DNA of 64,000 bases from NCBI GenBank assembly GCA_963665555.2, contig OY762308.1:1860001-1924000 (forward strand), written 5' to 3'. The DNA is from CAXXXW01 sp963665555. Lineage in GTDB: Bacteria > Pseudomonadota > Alphaproteobacteria > Thalassobaculales > Thalassobaculaceae. Made by a program: the position numbers and the translations under genes. Position 1 is the stretch's first letter. Every line of letters starts with the position of its first letter. The notes under the pieces were generated by a model. It saw only the letters and a list, made by a program, of their open reading frames with translations, had not been told where the DNA came from and did no database searches. Below are positions 51,498-59,685 of this stretch, piece by piece.

Positions 51498-51518
51498 GCC
51501 CCGGCCCGAGGCCGGGGC
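51498..51518. repeat. Dispersed GC-rich palindrome, copy 4
   Basis: GCCCCGGCCCGAGGCCGGGGC, 21 bases, followed by a partial palindrome with GGATTAAATCC and CGGGGC. It lies between the cysteine-rich gene and the flavin reductase gene. Confidence 0.75.
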
Positions 51519-51569
51519 GCGGATTAAATCCGGGGCGACGATGGAGCGGCGGGCGGCGCGCCGCCGTCG

Positions 51570-52187
51570 TCAGTCGGGCCGGTCCATTTCGTAGACCTCG
51601 CGCACCGTCGCGTACTCCATGTAGCCGAGCCGGGAGACCGGCTGGTAGCGCGTGACGTCGATCCGGCCGTCGCGCACGATGCTCTCGTCCACATGGATGC
51701 CGATCACCTCGCCGAAGACGACCCAGTTCTCGCGGCCCTCGCTCCAGCAGGGCATTTGCACGCTCTGGAGGTGGCGGCACTCGAAATGCGCCGGCGCGCC
51801 CTTCACGCGCAGCGGCCGGACCAGCCGCGACGGCTCGCCCTCCAGGCCGGCGCGCGGCATCTCGTCCTCCCCGTAGGGCAGGTGGATGGAGGAGGCGTTC
51901 ATCGCCTCGCGCTGGGCGTGCGAGACGATGGAGCAGACGAATTCGCCCGTCTTCTCGATATTGACCTGGCTGTCCTTGCGCGCCCCGGTGTCGCCCCGGG
52001 TGCTGGGGGCGAACATCACGCAGGGCGGATCGGAGCAGACGGCGTTGAAGAAGCTGTAGGGCGCGAGGTTGGTGACGCCCTCCTCGTTCATCGTCGAAAT
52101 CCAGCCGATCGGCCTGGGCGAGACGAAGGCCTTGAACGGGTCGCGCGCGAAGCCGTGCCTGCGGTGCTCGCCGACCTTGAAGAACAT
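51570..52187 (-). CDS. Flavin reductase-family protein
   Basis: This 205-residue protein has the FMN-binding split-barrel fold of the flavin reductase family. Typical segments are FVSPRPIGWISTMNEEGVTN, split here as PRPIGWISTM and GVTNLAPYSFFNAV, then DTGARKDSQVNIEKTGEFV in part as DSQVNIEKTGEF, and FGEVIGIHVDESI. Members reduce FMN or use bound FMN themselves, often feeding a partner monooxygenase; none is adjacent. The ATG at 52187 has GGGAGGGGA upstream. Confidence 0.85.
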   Translation of the reverse strand: MFFKVGEHRRHGFARDPFKAFVSPRPIGWISTMNEEGVTNLAPYSFFNAVCSDPPCVMFAPSTRGDTGARKDSQVNIEKTGEFVCSIVSHAQREAMNASSIHLPYGEDEMPRAGLEGEPSRLVRPLRVKGAPAHFECRHLQSVQMPCWSEGRENWVVFGEVIGIHVDESIVRDGRIDVTRYQPVSRLGYMEYATVREVYEMDRPD

Positions 52188-52270
52188 GGCGTCCCCTCCC
52201 CCGCGCCGTTGCGCCGCGAGGGAAATCGCACATGCCGCCCGGATTGGCAACCGCGCCGGCGCGCCGGCGG

Positions 52271-53401
52271 TCAGTCGAAGTCGAGCGCGAGGTAGGCGTT
52301 CAGCGCGCCCTCGACCGCCGCGCGGTCCGTGTCGCGCACGATGAACACCAGGCGCGAGCGGCGGTCGCCGTCCGGCCATTCGTCGATCCGGGCCGGCGGG
52401 TGGAACATGTGCTGCACCGCGTGGACCACCACCGGCGCGCCGTCCAGCTCCGCCACGTTCAGCAGCCCCTTGATCCGCAGGATGTTGGCGCCGTGCGTCT
52501 GCGCCAGCATGTCGAGCGCGCCGGCGATCTTCGACCATTTCAGCGGCTCGTCGAAATGGAGCGCGAAACTGTGGATGCGGTCGTCGTGCCGGTTCACGTC
52601 GTGGGCGTGGCCATGTTCACGGTGGTGGCCGTGGCCGTGTTCGTGGTCGTGGCCGTGCCCGTGGCCGTGCTCGTGGCCGTGCCCGTGCGAATGCGCGTCC
52701 GCCTCGTCGCGGTACGCCTCCTCGCGGAGCCAGCGGGCCACGTCGGCGGTCTTCCCGCGCGGATCGTAGAGGCCGGCGTCGAACAGCCGGGCCGGGTCGG
52801 CGTCGCCGTGGCGCGCCTCGATCACGGGCGCGGCCGGGTTGAGGCCGGCGAGCCGCGCCCTGACGGCGGCCACCCGGTCCGCCGCCGCGACATCGACCTT
52901 GCTCAGCACGATCCGGTCCGCCACCGCCGCCTGCTTGACGGATTCGAACTGCCGGTCGAACTGGTCCATCGCGTGGTGCGCGTCCACCACCGCGATCACG
53001 CCGTCGAGCCGGTAGCGGCCGATCAGGAAGGGGTCGGCCATCATGGTGTGCAGGATCGGCGCCGGATCGGCGAGGCCGGTGGTCTCGACGACCAGCCGGT
53101 CGAACTCCGGCACCTCGCCGGCGACGCGGCGCGCGAGCAGGCTCCGCATCGTGTCCACCAGGTCGCCCCGCACGGTGCAGCACAGGCAGCCGCTGTTGAG
53201 CAGCACGGTGTCCTCGCTCGACTGGACCACCAGCGCGTCGTCGATCCCCACCTCGCCGAACTCGTTGACGATGACCGCGACCCGGTCCATCCCCGGATGG
53301 CGCATCAGCCGCGAGAGCAGCGTCGTCTTGCCGGCGCCGAGGAACCCGGTGAGGATCGAGACCGGCAGGCGGTCGGGCGGCGCGGGACGTTCGTCGGCCA
53401 T
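52271..53401 (-). CDS. COG0523 GTPase (CobW/ZagA-type metallochaperone) with a His-rich segment
   Basis: This 376-residue G3E GTPase has Walker A LTGFLGAGKTTLL, the metal motif SGCLCCTV, and an ETTGLADP motif. The IVLSKVD and DAHHAMDQF segments follow, and a C-terminal CobW_C domain. Residues about 237-268 are a string of HGH/HEHGH repeats, a likely zinc-binding arm. COG0523 proteins with CxCC deliver metals, and zinc-starvation members are often Zur-controlled; no Zur box is seen upstream here. The ATG at 53401 has GGAGGC upstream. Confidence 0.9.
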   Translation of the reverse strand: MADERPAPPDRLPVSILTGFLGAGKTTLLSRLMRHPGMDRVAVIVNEFGEVGIDDALVVQSSEDTVLLNSGCLCCTVRGDLVDTMRSLLARRVAGEVPEFDRLVVETTGLADPAPILHTMMADPFLIGRYRLDGVIAVVDAHHAMDQFDRQFESVKQAAVADRIVLSKVDVAAADRVAAVRARLAGLNPAAPVIEARHGDADPARLFDAGLYDPRGKTADVARWLREEAYRDEADAHSHGHGHEHGHGHGHDHEHGHGHHREHGHAHDVNRHDDRIHSFALHFDEPLKWSKIAGALDMLAQTHGANILRIKGLLNVAELDGAPVVVHAVQHMFHPPARIDEWPDGDRRSRLVFIVRDTDRAAVEGALNAYLALDFD

Positions 53402-53481
53402 GGCGAAGCCTCCAATGCGTCGGTCCCGCTATCTACCCCCGCCCGCCGCGCCGCGCCAGCCCCCGCGCGCCGCCGCCGCGC

Positions 53482-53531
53482 TTGACATCCATCGGCTTGC
53501 GACTAAATTCAATAGAGTAACTGAATTCAGT
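53482..53531 (+). promoter_or_regulatory. Promoter and operator-like palindrome before the AAA ATPase gene
   Basis: TTGACA at 53482-53487 and TAAATT at 53504-53509 are spaced by 16 bases. An inverted repeat AATTCA (53506-53511) / TGAATT (53522-53527) overlaps the -10 box, and ACTGAATTCAGT at 53520-53531 is itself a 12-base palindrome. The region is strikingly AT-rich for this window. Confidence 0.55.
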
Positions 53532-53539
53532 GCGGGGAC

Positions 53540-54757
53540 ATGGAGATGGCGCGCGTCGCGAACCCGTTCCGGCCGGGCGCCGGCCATCCGCCGCCCCATC
53601 TCGCCGGCCGCAAGGCGGAGGTCGCGCAATTCGAGCGGCTCCTCGAACAGGACATTATCCTCGAAAACGCGGTGCTCACCGGGTTGCGCGGGGTCGGCAA
53701 GACGGTCCTGCTCGATTCCCTGAAGCCGCTGGCGATCGAACGGGGCTGGCTGTGGGCCGGGAGCGACCTCGACGAAGCCGCCGGCCTCGGCGAGGACACG
53801 CTCGCCGTCCGCCTGCGCGCCGACCTGGCGGCGGTCGTCTCGTCGGTCGAGGTGGCGCGGGAGCGGATACAGGATGCCGGGTTCGCCGCGGGAGAGCGGA
53901 CGGAGCCGCGGTTCCTCGATTACAACCTGCTGACGGCGCTGTACGAGCGGTCGCCGGGGCTGGCGCTCGACAAGCTGAAGGCCGTGCTGGAGGCGGCGTG
54001 GCGGAGCGTCGCGCGCGCCCGGCCCGGCGCGCGGGGCGTCGTCTTCGCCTACGACGAGGCCCACAACCTCGCCGATCGGCCCGACAAGGAGCGCTTCCCG
54101 CTCGCCCTGCTGCTCGACGCCTTCCAGTCCCTGCAACGGTCCGGGCTGCCGTTGATGCTGGCCCTGGCCGGGCCGCCGGCGTTGTTCCCGAAATTGTCGG
54201 AGTCGCGCGCCTTCGCCGAGCGCATGTTCCGCGTCGTCCGGCTCGAAACCCTGTCGGAGGACGAATGCCGCGAAGCGATCGCGCGGCCTCTCGAAGCGCT
54301 GGCGGACGAGCGGTTGCGGTTCGACGCCGAAACCGTCGACACGATCGCGCGGATGTCCGGCGGCTATCCCTACTTCGTCCAGTTCTTCTGCCGCGAGGCG
54401 TTCGACGCCATGGTCCAGGGCGCGGACAGGGGCGGGCCGTTCCACATGCCGGCGGCGGAAATCGAGCGCAAGCTCGACGCGGACTTCTTCGCCGGGCGCT
54501 GGGCGCGGCTCACCGGCCGGCAGCGGCAGTTGCTGGAGGCGATCGCGCGGCCGGAGGACCCGGACGCGGAATTCACGCTGGCCGACGCCGTGGAGCGGTC
54601 GCGCGTCCTCGAAAAGCCGTTCGGCGCCAGCCATGTCCACCAGATCCTGTCGAGCCTCGGCGACCGGGGGCTGATCTACAAGGACCGGCGGGGGCGATAC
54701 CGTTTCGCCCTGCCGCTGCTGGGACGCTTCGTCCTGCGGCAACGGGGCGCCGCGTAG
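53540..54757 (+). CDS. AAA ATPase with C-terminal winged-helix-like region
   Basis: This 405-residue protein has Walker A GLRGVGKT (residues 48-55), Walker B VVFAYDEAHN and sensor-like RLETLSEDECREAI. Its architecture resembles ORC/Cdc6-type or STAND-like ATPases. The C-terminal region (SHVHQILSSLGDRGLIYKDRRGRYRFALP) looks like a winged helix. In bacteria these orphan ATPases are mostly accessory and of unknown role. The ATG at 53540 and another at 53546 are both possible starts. It has its own promoter and operator-like sequence and lies where era would be expected after rnc. Confidence 0.78.
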   Translation: MEMARVANPFRPGAGHPPPHLAGRKAEVAQFERLLEQDIILENAVLTGLRGVGKTVLLDSLKPLAIERGWLWAGSDLDEAAGLGEDTLAVRLRADLAAVVSSVEVARERIQDAGFAAGERTEPRFLDYNLLTALYERSPGLALDKLKAVLEAAWRSVARARPGARGVVFAYDEAHNLADRPDKERFPLALLLDAFQSLQRSGLPLMLALAGPPALFPKLSESRAFAERMFRVVRLETLSEDECREAIARPLEALADERLRFDAETVDTIARMSGGYPYFVQFFCREAFDAMVQGADRGGPFHMPAAEIERKLDADFFAGRWARLTGRQRQLLEAIARPEDPDAEFTLADAVERSRVLEKPFGASHVHQILSSLGDRGLIYKDRRGRYRFALPLLGRFVLRQRGAA

Positions 54758-54790
54758 CCCCGCCGCCGGGCCGGGACCGGCGCGCGCGGG

Positions 54791-55486
54791 TCAAGGCGTG
54801 GCGTCGCCGCCGACATCCGCCAGCAGCAGCGTGGCGGCGGCCTGTTCGGCGGCGCGCTTGGCGCGGCCGGAGGCGACGCGCGGGGGGTGGCCCCCGACCG
54901 TGACGCGGACGACGAATTCCGGCGCGTGGGCCGGGCCGGACCGCTCGATCGTCTCGTAAAGCGGCAGGCCGAGCCGGCGGGCCTGCGTCCATTCCTGCAG
55001 CGCGGTCTTGGCGTCCCGGGGCGCTCCGGGGTCGCGCTCCATGATCGGGTTCCAGAGCGACAGCACGAAGCGGCGCGCCACCTCCAGCCCGCCGTCGAGG
55101 TAGAGGGCGGCGATCGCGGCCTCCATGGCGTCGGACAGCACGCTTTCGCTGCGCCGGGTCCCGGCCTCCTGCTCCCCGCGCGAGACGATCAGGAAGCGGC
55201 CGAGTTCGAGTCCGCGCGCCACCTCCGCCAGGGTCTCGCCGCGCACCATCCGGGCGTGCCGGCGCGCGATCTCGCCCTCGCGCGCGTGCGGGAAGCGGTC
55301 CAGCAACTGTTCGGCGACCACCAGCCCCAGCACCCGGTCGCCGAGGAACTCCAGCCGCTCGTAGGCGTTCCACGACCTCGGCTCGGCGCTGGCGTGGGTG
55401 ACGGCGCGGCGCAGCAGGCCGGGATGGGCGAAGCGGTGGCCGAGCCGCGCCTGCAATTCGTCGAGACCGTCCCCGTTCGCGTCCAC
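54791..55486 (-). CDS. rnc: Ribonuclease III
   Basis: RNase III cuts double-stranded RNA during rRNA and mRNA maturation. The 231-residue protein has the signature NAYERLEFLGDRVLG with catalytic acids, a second acidic site (SDAMEAAIAALYLDGG), and a C-terminal double-stranded RNA-binding domain (KTALQEWTQARRLGLPLYE, in the second half). It starts with GTG at 55486, 15 bases after the lepB stop. It is the last gene of this cluster; era, which usually follows, is absent. Confidence 0.95.
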   Translation of the reverse strand: MDANGDGLDELQARLGHRFAHPGLLRRAVTHASAEPRSWNAYERLEFLGDRVLGLVVAEQLLDRFPHAREGEIARRHARMVRGETLAEVARGLELGRFLIVSRGEQEAGTRRSESVLSDAMEAAIAALYLDGGLEVARRFVLSLWNPIMERDPGAPRDAKTALQEWTQARRLGLPLYETIERSGPAHAPEFVVRVTVGGHPPRVASGRAKRAAEQAAATLLLADVGGDATP

Positions 55487-55501
55487 GCGGCGCGGCTCCG
55501 C

Positions 55502-56257
55502 CTATTCGATGAGGTTGAGCAGCCGGCCGAACCGGATCGCGCGAGGCCAGTTCCAGACCTCCCACCACGACCAGCGGTCGTCCCAGGCCCAGAACAGGAT
55601 GTCGGCGCGGCCGACCAGGTTGACCCGCGGCACCATGCCGACGCTGGAGTCCCGGCTGTCCACCGAATTGTCCCGGTTGTCGCCCATCATGAAGTAGTGG
55701 CCTTCGGGCACGCGGTAGACCGAGGTGTCGTCGGCCCCGCCCCGGTCGCCGCGCGCCTCGAGGATCGGGTGCTCGCGCCCGTTCGGCAGCGTCTCGATGT
55801 AGCGGGGCAGGCGCATCTCGCGCCCGAACGGGTCGGCGACGACCATATCCTCGACGCGGCGGCGCGCGACCGGCTTGCCGTCGATGTGCAGGACGCCCCC
55901 GCGCACCTGGATTTCGTCGCCGGGCAGGCCGACCAGGCGCTTGATGAAGTCGGCGCCGGGGTCCGTCGGCTTCTTGAAGACGACGACATCGCCGCGCTCC
56001 GGCTCGGAGAACAGTACCCGGCCCGGAATCAGCGGGGCCGAGAAGGGCAGCGAGTGCCGGCTGTAGCCGTAGGACAGCTTGGAGACGAACAGGAAATCGC
56101 CGACCTGCAGCGTCGGAACCATCGAGCCGGACGGGATGTTGAACGGCTCGTAGGCGAAGGTGCGGATGCCGACCGCGATCAGCACCGCCACCGCGACCGT
56201 GCGGACGAACTCGGCGATGCCGCCCGTTTTCCCGGTGGTCGTTCGTTGGGTTGCCAT
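55502..56257 (-). CDS. lepB: Signal peptidase I
   Basis: LepB removes signal peptides from exported proteins at the outer face of the inner membrane. The 251-residue protein has one N-terminal membrane segment (AVAVLIAVGIRTFA), the catalytic serine in NIPSGSMVPTL and the lysine in FIKRLVGLPGDEI. Box E is MGDNRDNSVDSRD. The ATG at 56257 is placed just before the membrane segment; an upstream in-frame ATG at 56299 lacks a ribosome site. It lies between acpS and rnc as in many Alphaproteobacteria. Confidence 0.94.
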   Translation of the reverse strand: MATQRTTTGKTGGIAEFVRTVAVAVLIAVGIRTFAYEPFNIPSGSMVPTLQVGDFLFVSKLSYGYSRHSLPFSAPLIPGRVLFSEPERGDVVVFKKPTDPGADFIKRLVGLPGDEIQVRGGVLHIDGKPVARRRVEDMVVADPFGREMRLPRYIETLPNGREHPILEARGDRGGADDTSVYRVPEGHYFMMGDNRDNSVDSRDSSVGMVPRVNLVGRADILFWAWDDRWSWWEVWNWPRAIRFGRLLNLIE

Positions 56258-56351
56258 GGTCCGGCCGGCGAGGGTCGATGGGGAGGCGGCGCGTTCCATG
56301 CCAGAAAAGCGCCGGCCCGGCAAGGCCGCCTGTCCGGCGCGGCCCCGCGCC

Positions 56352-56768
56352 TCACGGCCTCCCGCGGCCCGGCGAGGGATCGGCGGAGATGATGACGAAA
56401 GCCTGGGCCAGCGGCGGCTCGTCCGAGAGGGACAGGTGGATCCGGGGCGCCATGCCCTCGGGCGTCAGCCGCGCCAGGCGCGCCGCCGCCGCGCCCGCCA
56501 GCGTCAGCACCGGCTCGCCCGACGGCGCGTTGCCGACGCGCAGGTCGCGCCAGGCGACGCCCGGCCGCGGCCCCTCGCCCAGCGCCTTCCAGACCGCCTC
56601 CTTGGCCGCGAACCGCTTGGCGTAGATCGCGGCCCGGCCCGCCTTGCCCTCGGCCCGCGCGCGCTCCTCCTCGGTGAAGACGCGGCGGAGGAACCGCTCG
56701 CCGAAACGGTCGAGCGCGCGCTCGATCCGGCGGATGTCGACGAGGTCCGCGCCGATCCCGAGGATCAC
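56352..56768 (-). CDS. acpS: Holo-[acyl-carrier-protein] synthase
   Basis: AcpS transfers phosphopantetheine from CoA to the acyl carrier protein. The 138-residue protein has the family motifs ILGIGADLVDIRRIE, RVFTEEERARAE and KRFAAKEAVWKALG. It starts with GTG at 56768, overlapping the pdxJ stop by 4 bases (GTGA). Confidence 0.95.
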   Translation of the reverse strand: MILGIGADLVDIRRIERALDRFGERFLRRVFTEEERARAEGKAGRAAIYAKRFAAKEAVWKALGEGPRPGVAWRDLRVGNAPSGEPVLTLAGAAAARLARLTPEGMAPRIHLSLSDEPPLAQAFVIISADPSPGRGRP

Positions 56769-57520
56769 GACGGCCCCTCCCCGCCCGGCGCGCCGGCCCG
56801 CGCCGCGTCCATCGCCGCGCGCATCCGCCGCACGGCGGCGTCGAGGCCGCCGAACACCGCCTCGCCCACCAGGAAATGGCCGATATTGAGTTCGACGATG
56901 GAGCGGATGGCCGCGACCGGCCCCACCGTGTCGAAGGCGAGGCCGTGCCCGGCGTGGCACTCCAGCCCCAGCCCGGCGGCGATCCGCGCCCCCTCGACGA
57001 TGCGGGCCAGTTCGCGCGCCCGGTCCGCCCCGGCGGCGTGGCAGTAGGAGCCGGTGTGGATTTCGACGACCGCCGCGCCCAGTTCCGCCGCCGCCTCCAG
57101 CTGGCGCGGGTCGGCCTCGATGAAGAGCGAGACCCGGCAGCCGGCGGCCCCAAGCTCGTCGCAAAAGCGGCGCAGCCGGCCGCGCCCGCCGGCGGCGTCG
57201 AGGCCGCCCTCGGTGGTCACCTCCTCGCGCCGCTCCGGCACGATGCAGACCGCGTGGGGCCGATGGCGGAGCGCGATGCCCAGCATCTCCTCCGTCGCCG
57301 CCATTTCGAGGTTGAGCGGGGCCGGGACCTCGCCCGCCAGGCGCGCGATGTCGTCGTCGCGGATGTGGCGGCGGTCCTCGCGCAGATGCGCGGTGATCCC
57401 GTCCGCGCCCGCCTCCAGCGCGAGGAGGGCCGCGCGCACGGGGTCGGGATGCGCGCCGCCGCGCGCGTTGCGGATCGTCGCCACGTGGTCGATGTTCACG
57501 CCGAGCCGGAGATGGGACAT
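56765..57520 (-). CDS. pdxJ: Pyridoxine 5'-phosphate synthase
   Basis: PdxJ joins deoxyxylulose 5-phosphate and 3-amino-2-oxopropyl phosphate into pyridoxine 5'-phosphate, in the last step of the DXP-dependent vitamin B6 route. The 251-residue protein has LGVNIDHVATIRNARGG, a HLREDRRHI segment, SLFIEADPRQLEAA and the C-terminal NIGHFLVGEAVF motif. The ATG at 57520 has GGGAGGC upstream. It overlaps acpS, a linkage conserved across proteobacteria. Confidence 0.96.
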   Translation of the reverse strand: MSHLRLGVNIDHVATIRNARGGAHPDPVRAALLALEAGADGITAHLREDRRHIRDDDIARLAGEVPAPLNLEMAATEEMLGIALRHRPHAVCIVPERREEVTTEGGLDAAGGRGRLRRFCDELGAAGCRVSLFIEADPRQLEAAAELGAAVVEIHTGSYCHAAGADRARELARIVEGARIAAGLGLECHAGHGLAFDTVGPVAAIRSIVELNIGHFLVGEAVFGGLDAAVRRMRAAMDAARAGAPGGEGPS

Positions 57521-57623
57521 GTCGGGCCTCCCGCCGGGGGTTGCGCGCCGCCGGCCGCCATTGTAGCCGCCGCGCGGCCGGCGCGCGACCGAAACGGCGT
57601 CTCCCGCGCCCGGCCCGGCGCGC

Positions 57624-58121
57624 TCACCCGGCCAGGCGGCGGACGCGCTGTCCGGGCGGGAGCCGCGCGAGCAGTTCCGCCAGCGGCGTTCCCAGGCGGG
57701 GATGGCGCCAGCCGGGGCAAATGTCGCGCAAGGGCCGCAGCACGAAGGCGCGCAGATGCATCCGGGGATGCGGCAGCAGCGGCCAGGCGTCCGGCGCGTG
57801 GACCCGGCCGCCGTGGTCCAGCAGGTCGAGATCGACCGTCCGGGCCGCGTTCGCCGCCCCGCGCCGGCGCCCGAACGCCGCCTCGACCGCGTGGAGCGCG
57901 CGCAGCGCCTCCGCCGGGTCGAGGCCGGTCTCGATCCGCAGCACGGCGTTGACATACAGGGGCTGGCCCGAGGCCGGGACCGGCGCGCTCTCGTACCAGG
58001 GCGACGCGCGCGCGACCCGCAGCCCCCGCTCCGGCAGGGCGGCGACGGCGGCGCGGCAGGTCGCGAGCGCGTCCGCCATCCCCTCCGCCGGCAGGTTGCC
58101 GCCGACGCCGACGAAGACCAT
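57624..58121 (-). CDS. folK: 2-amino-4-hydroxy-6-hydroxymethyldihydropteridine pyrophosphokinase
   Basis: FolK transfers pyrophosphate from ATP to the pterin alcohol in folate synthesis. The 165-residue protein has the motifs VGVGGNL, SPWYESAPV, YVNAVLRIET, ARTVDLDLLDHGG and LPHPRMHLRAFVL. The ATG at 58121 has GGGGGAGGGG upstream. It is followed by pdxJ after 103 bases. In many Alphaproteobacteria rpoZ and a relA/spoT gene lie between these genes; both are missing here. Confidence 0.93.
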   Translation of the reverse strand: MVFVGVGGNLPAEGMADALATCRAAVAALPERGLRVARASPWYESAPVPASGQPLYVNAVLRIETGLDPAEALRALHAVEAAFGRRRGAANAARTVDLDLLDHGGRVHAPDAWPLLPHPRMHLRAFVLRPLRDICPGWRHPRLGTPLAELLARLPPGQRVRRLAG

Positions 58122-58308
58122 GCGCCCCTCCCCCGCGCGCCGCGCGCGGCCCCGGCGGCCGCCCCGCCCCGGCGATTCCGGGAGCGAACTCCGGGGCGAC
58201 AAGGCGGCCGAACCCCGCTATAGTGCGTCCCGCCCCGCCGGCCCGGCCGCCGGCCGGGCGATATTCCACCGATAGAGCCGGATCGAGCCGGAAGGAAGGA
58301 CCCCTTCG

Positions 58309-58986
58309 ATGCTATTCTACCCGCAAGAGCGCATCGCCCTGTTCATCGACGGCGCGAACCTGTACGGGGCCGCGCGGTCGCTCGGATTCGACATCGACTA
58401 CCGCCGCCTGCGCGAGCTTTTCGCGGCGCAGGGCCGCCTGATCCGGGCGTTCTACTACACGGCCCTGGTCGAGGACCAGGAATACTCCCCGATCCGCCCG
58501 CTGGTCGACTGGCTGGACTACAACGGGTTCACCATGGTGACCAAGCCGGCCAAGGAGTACACCGACGTTTACGGGCGCCGGAAGATCAAGGGGAACATGG
58601 ACATCGAACTGGCGATCGACATGATGGAGATGGCCGGCCGGGTGGACCACATCGTGCTGTTCTCCGGCGACGGCGATTTCCGCAAGCTGGTCGAGGTCGT
58701 GCAGCGCAAGGGCGTGCGCGTGTCGGTGGTCTCCACCATGCGCTCCCAGCCGCCGATGGTCTCCGACGACCTGCGCCGCCAGGCCGATGTGTTCCTCGAA
58801 CTCCAGGAGTTCCAGGACCGGATCGCCCGCGTCCACGCCGACCGGCCGCCCCGGCCGGCGGGCTACGACCGCCGCGACGCCGCGCCGGCCCGGGCGCCGC
58901 GCGACGAGGGCGGCGACGGCGATTACGACGACGACTACGAGGACGAGGGCGAGGCGCGGGTGATCGGCCGCCGGCGCGGCTACTGA
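58309..58986 (+). CDS. NYN-domain (LabA/DUF88) protein with an acidic tail
   Basis: This 225-residue protein has the NYN fold, a PIN-like nuclease family. The acidic metal site is visible in ALFIDGANLYGA, IELAIDMMEMA and VLFSGDGDFRKLVEVV. It probably cuts RNA. The C-terminal 50 residues are disordered and very acidic (DEGGDGDYDDDYEDEGEARV), then basic at the end. NYN genes of this type sit near smpB and folK in Alphaproteobacteria. A possible TATAGT -10 element lies at 58219. Confidence 0.88.
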   Translation: MLFYPQERIALFIDGANLYGAARSLGFDIDYRRLRELFAAQGRLIRAFYYTALVEDQEYSPIRPLVDWLDYNGFTMVTKPAKEYTDVYGRRKIKGNMDIELAIDMMEMAGRVDHIVLFSGDGDFRKLVEVVQRKGVRVSVVSTMRSQPPMVSDDLRRQADVFLELQEFQDRIARVHADRPPRPAGYDRRDAAPARAPRDEGGDGDYDDDYEDEGEARVIGRRRGY

Positions 58987-59013
58987 CCGGCCGGGGCGCG
59001 GCGGGCCGGCGCC

Positions 59014-59676
59014 GTGGACGCGGCGGGGCCGCCGGACCGGCTGGAGCCGCCGCCGGACTGCGCGCTGTGCCCGCGCCTGGCGGCGTTCCGGGCCGCGAGC
59101 CGGGCGGCGCATCCGGACTGGCACAACGCGCCGGTGCCCTCCTTCGGCGACCTGTCGAGCCGCCTGCTGGTCGTCGGGCTGGCGCCGGGGCTGCGCGGCG
59201 CCAACCGCACGGGGCGGCCGTTCACCGGCGACTGGGCCGGCGACCTGCTCTACGAGACCCTCGCCCGGTTCGGCTACAGCGAGGGCCGCTACGCAAGCTC
59301 GCCGGAGGACGGCATCGCGCTCCGCGACTGCCGGATCGCCAACGCGGTGCGCTGCGTGCCGCCGGAGAACCGGCCGACGGGCGCGGAGACGCGCGCCTGC
59401 CTCGCCTTCCTGCGGCGCGAGATCGCGGCGATGGCGCGGCTGCGGGTCGTGCTGGCGCTGGGGACGGTCGCGCACGGGGCGGCGCTGTCGGCCTTCGGCC
59501 TGCGCAAGTCGGCCTTCCGCTTCGCCCACGGCGCGGTCCACGCCTTGCCCGGCGGCCGGGCGCTCGTCGCGTCCTACCACTGCTCGCGCTACAACACGAA
59601 CACCGGGCGGCTGACGCCGGAAATGTTCGACGATGTTTTTCGCGCCGTCGGGCGCGAACTGGCCGCGCGCGCCTGA
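59014..59676 (+). CDS. Uracil-DNA glycosylase, family 5 (UdgB-like)
   Basis: This 220-residue protein is a UDG-superfamily base-excision repair enzyme that removes uracil or hypoxanthine. The family 5 motif GLAPGLRGANRTGRPFTGD (residues about 56-74) lacks the catalytic polar residues of family 1, as expected. The second motif ends in SYHCSRYNTNT. Two N-terminal cysteines (C16, C19) and others later could form the iron-sulfur cluster. It starts with GTG at 59014, 27 bases after the NYN gene. Confidence 0.9.
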   Translation: MDAAGPPDRLEPPPDCALCPRLAAFRAASRAAHPDWHNAPVPSFGDLSSRLLVVGLAPGLRGANRTGRPFTGDWAGDLLYETLARFGYSEGRYASSPEDGIALRDCRIANAVRCVPPENRPTGAETRACLAFLRREIAAMARLRVVLALGTVAHGAALSAFGLRKSAFRFAHGAVHALPGGRALVASYHCSRYNTNTGRLTPEMFDDVFRAVGRELAARA

Positions 59677-59685
59677 CCGGGCCGG

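Noticed and set aside
57560..57565. TACAAT on the minus strand upstream of pdxJ as a promoter
   Set aside because: No -35-like hexamer lies 16-19 bases upstream.
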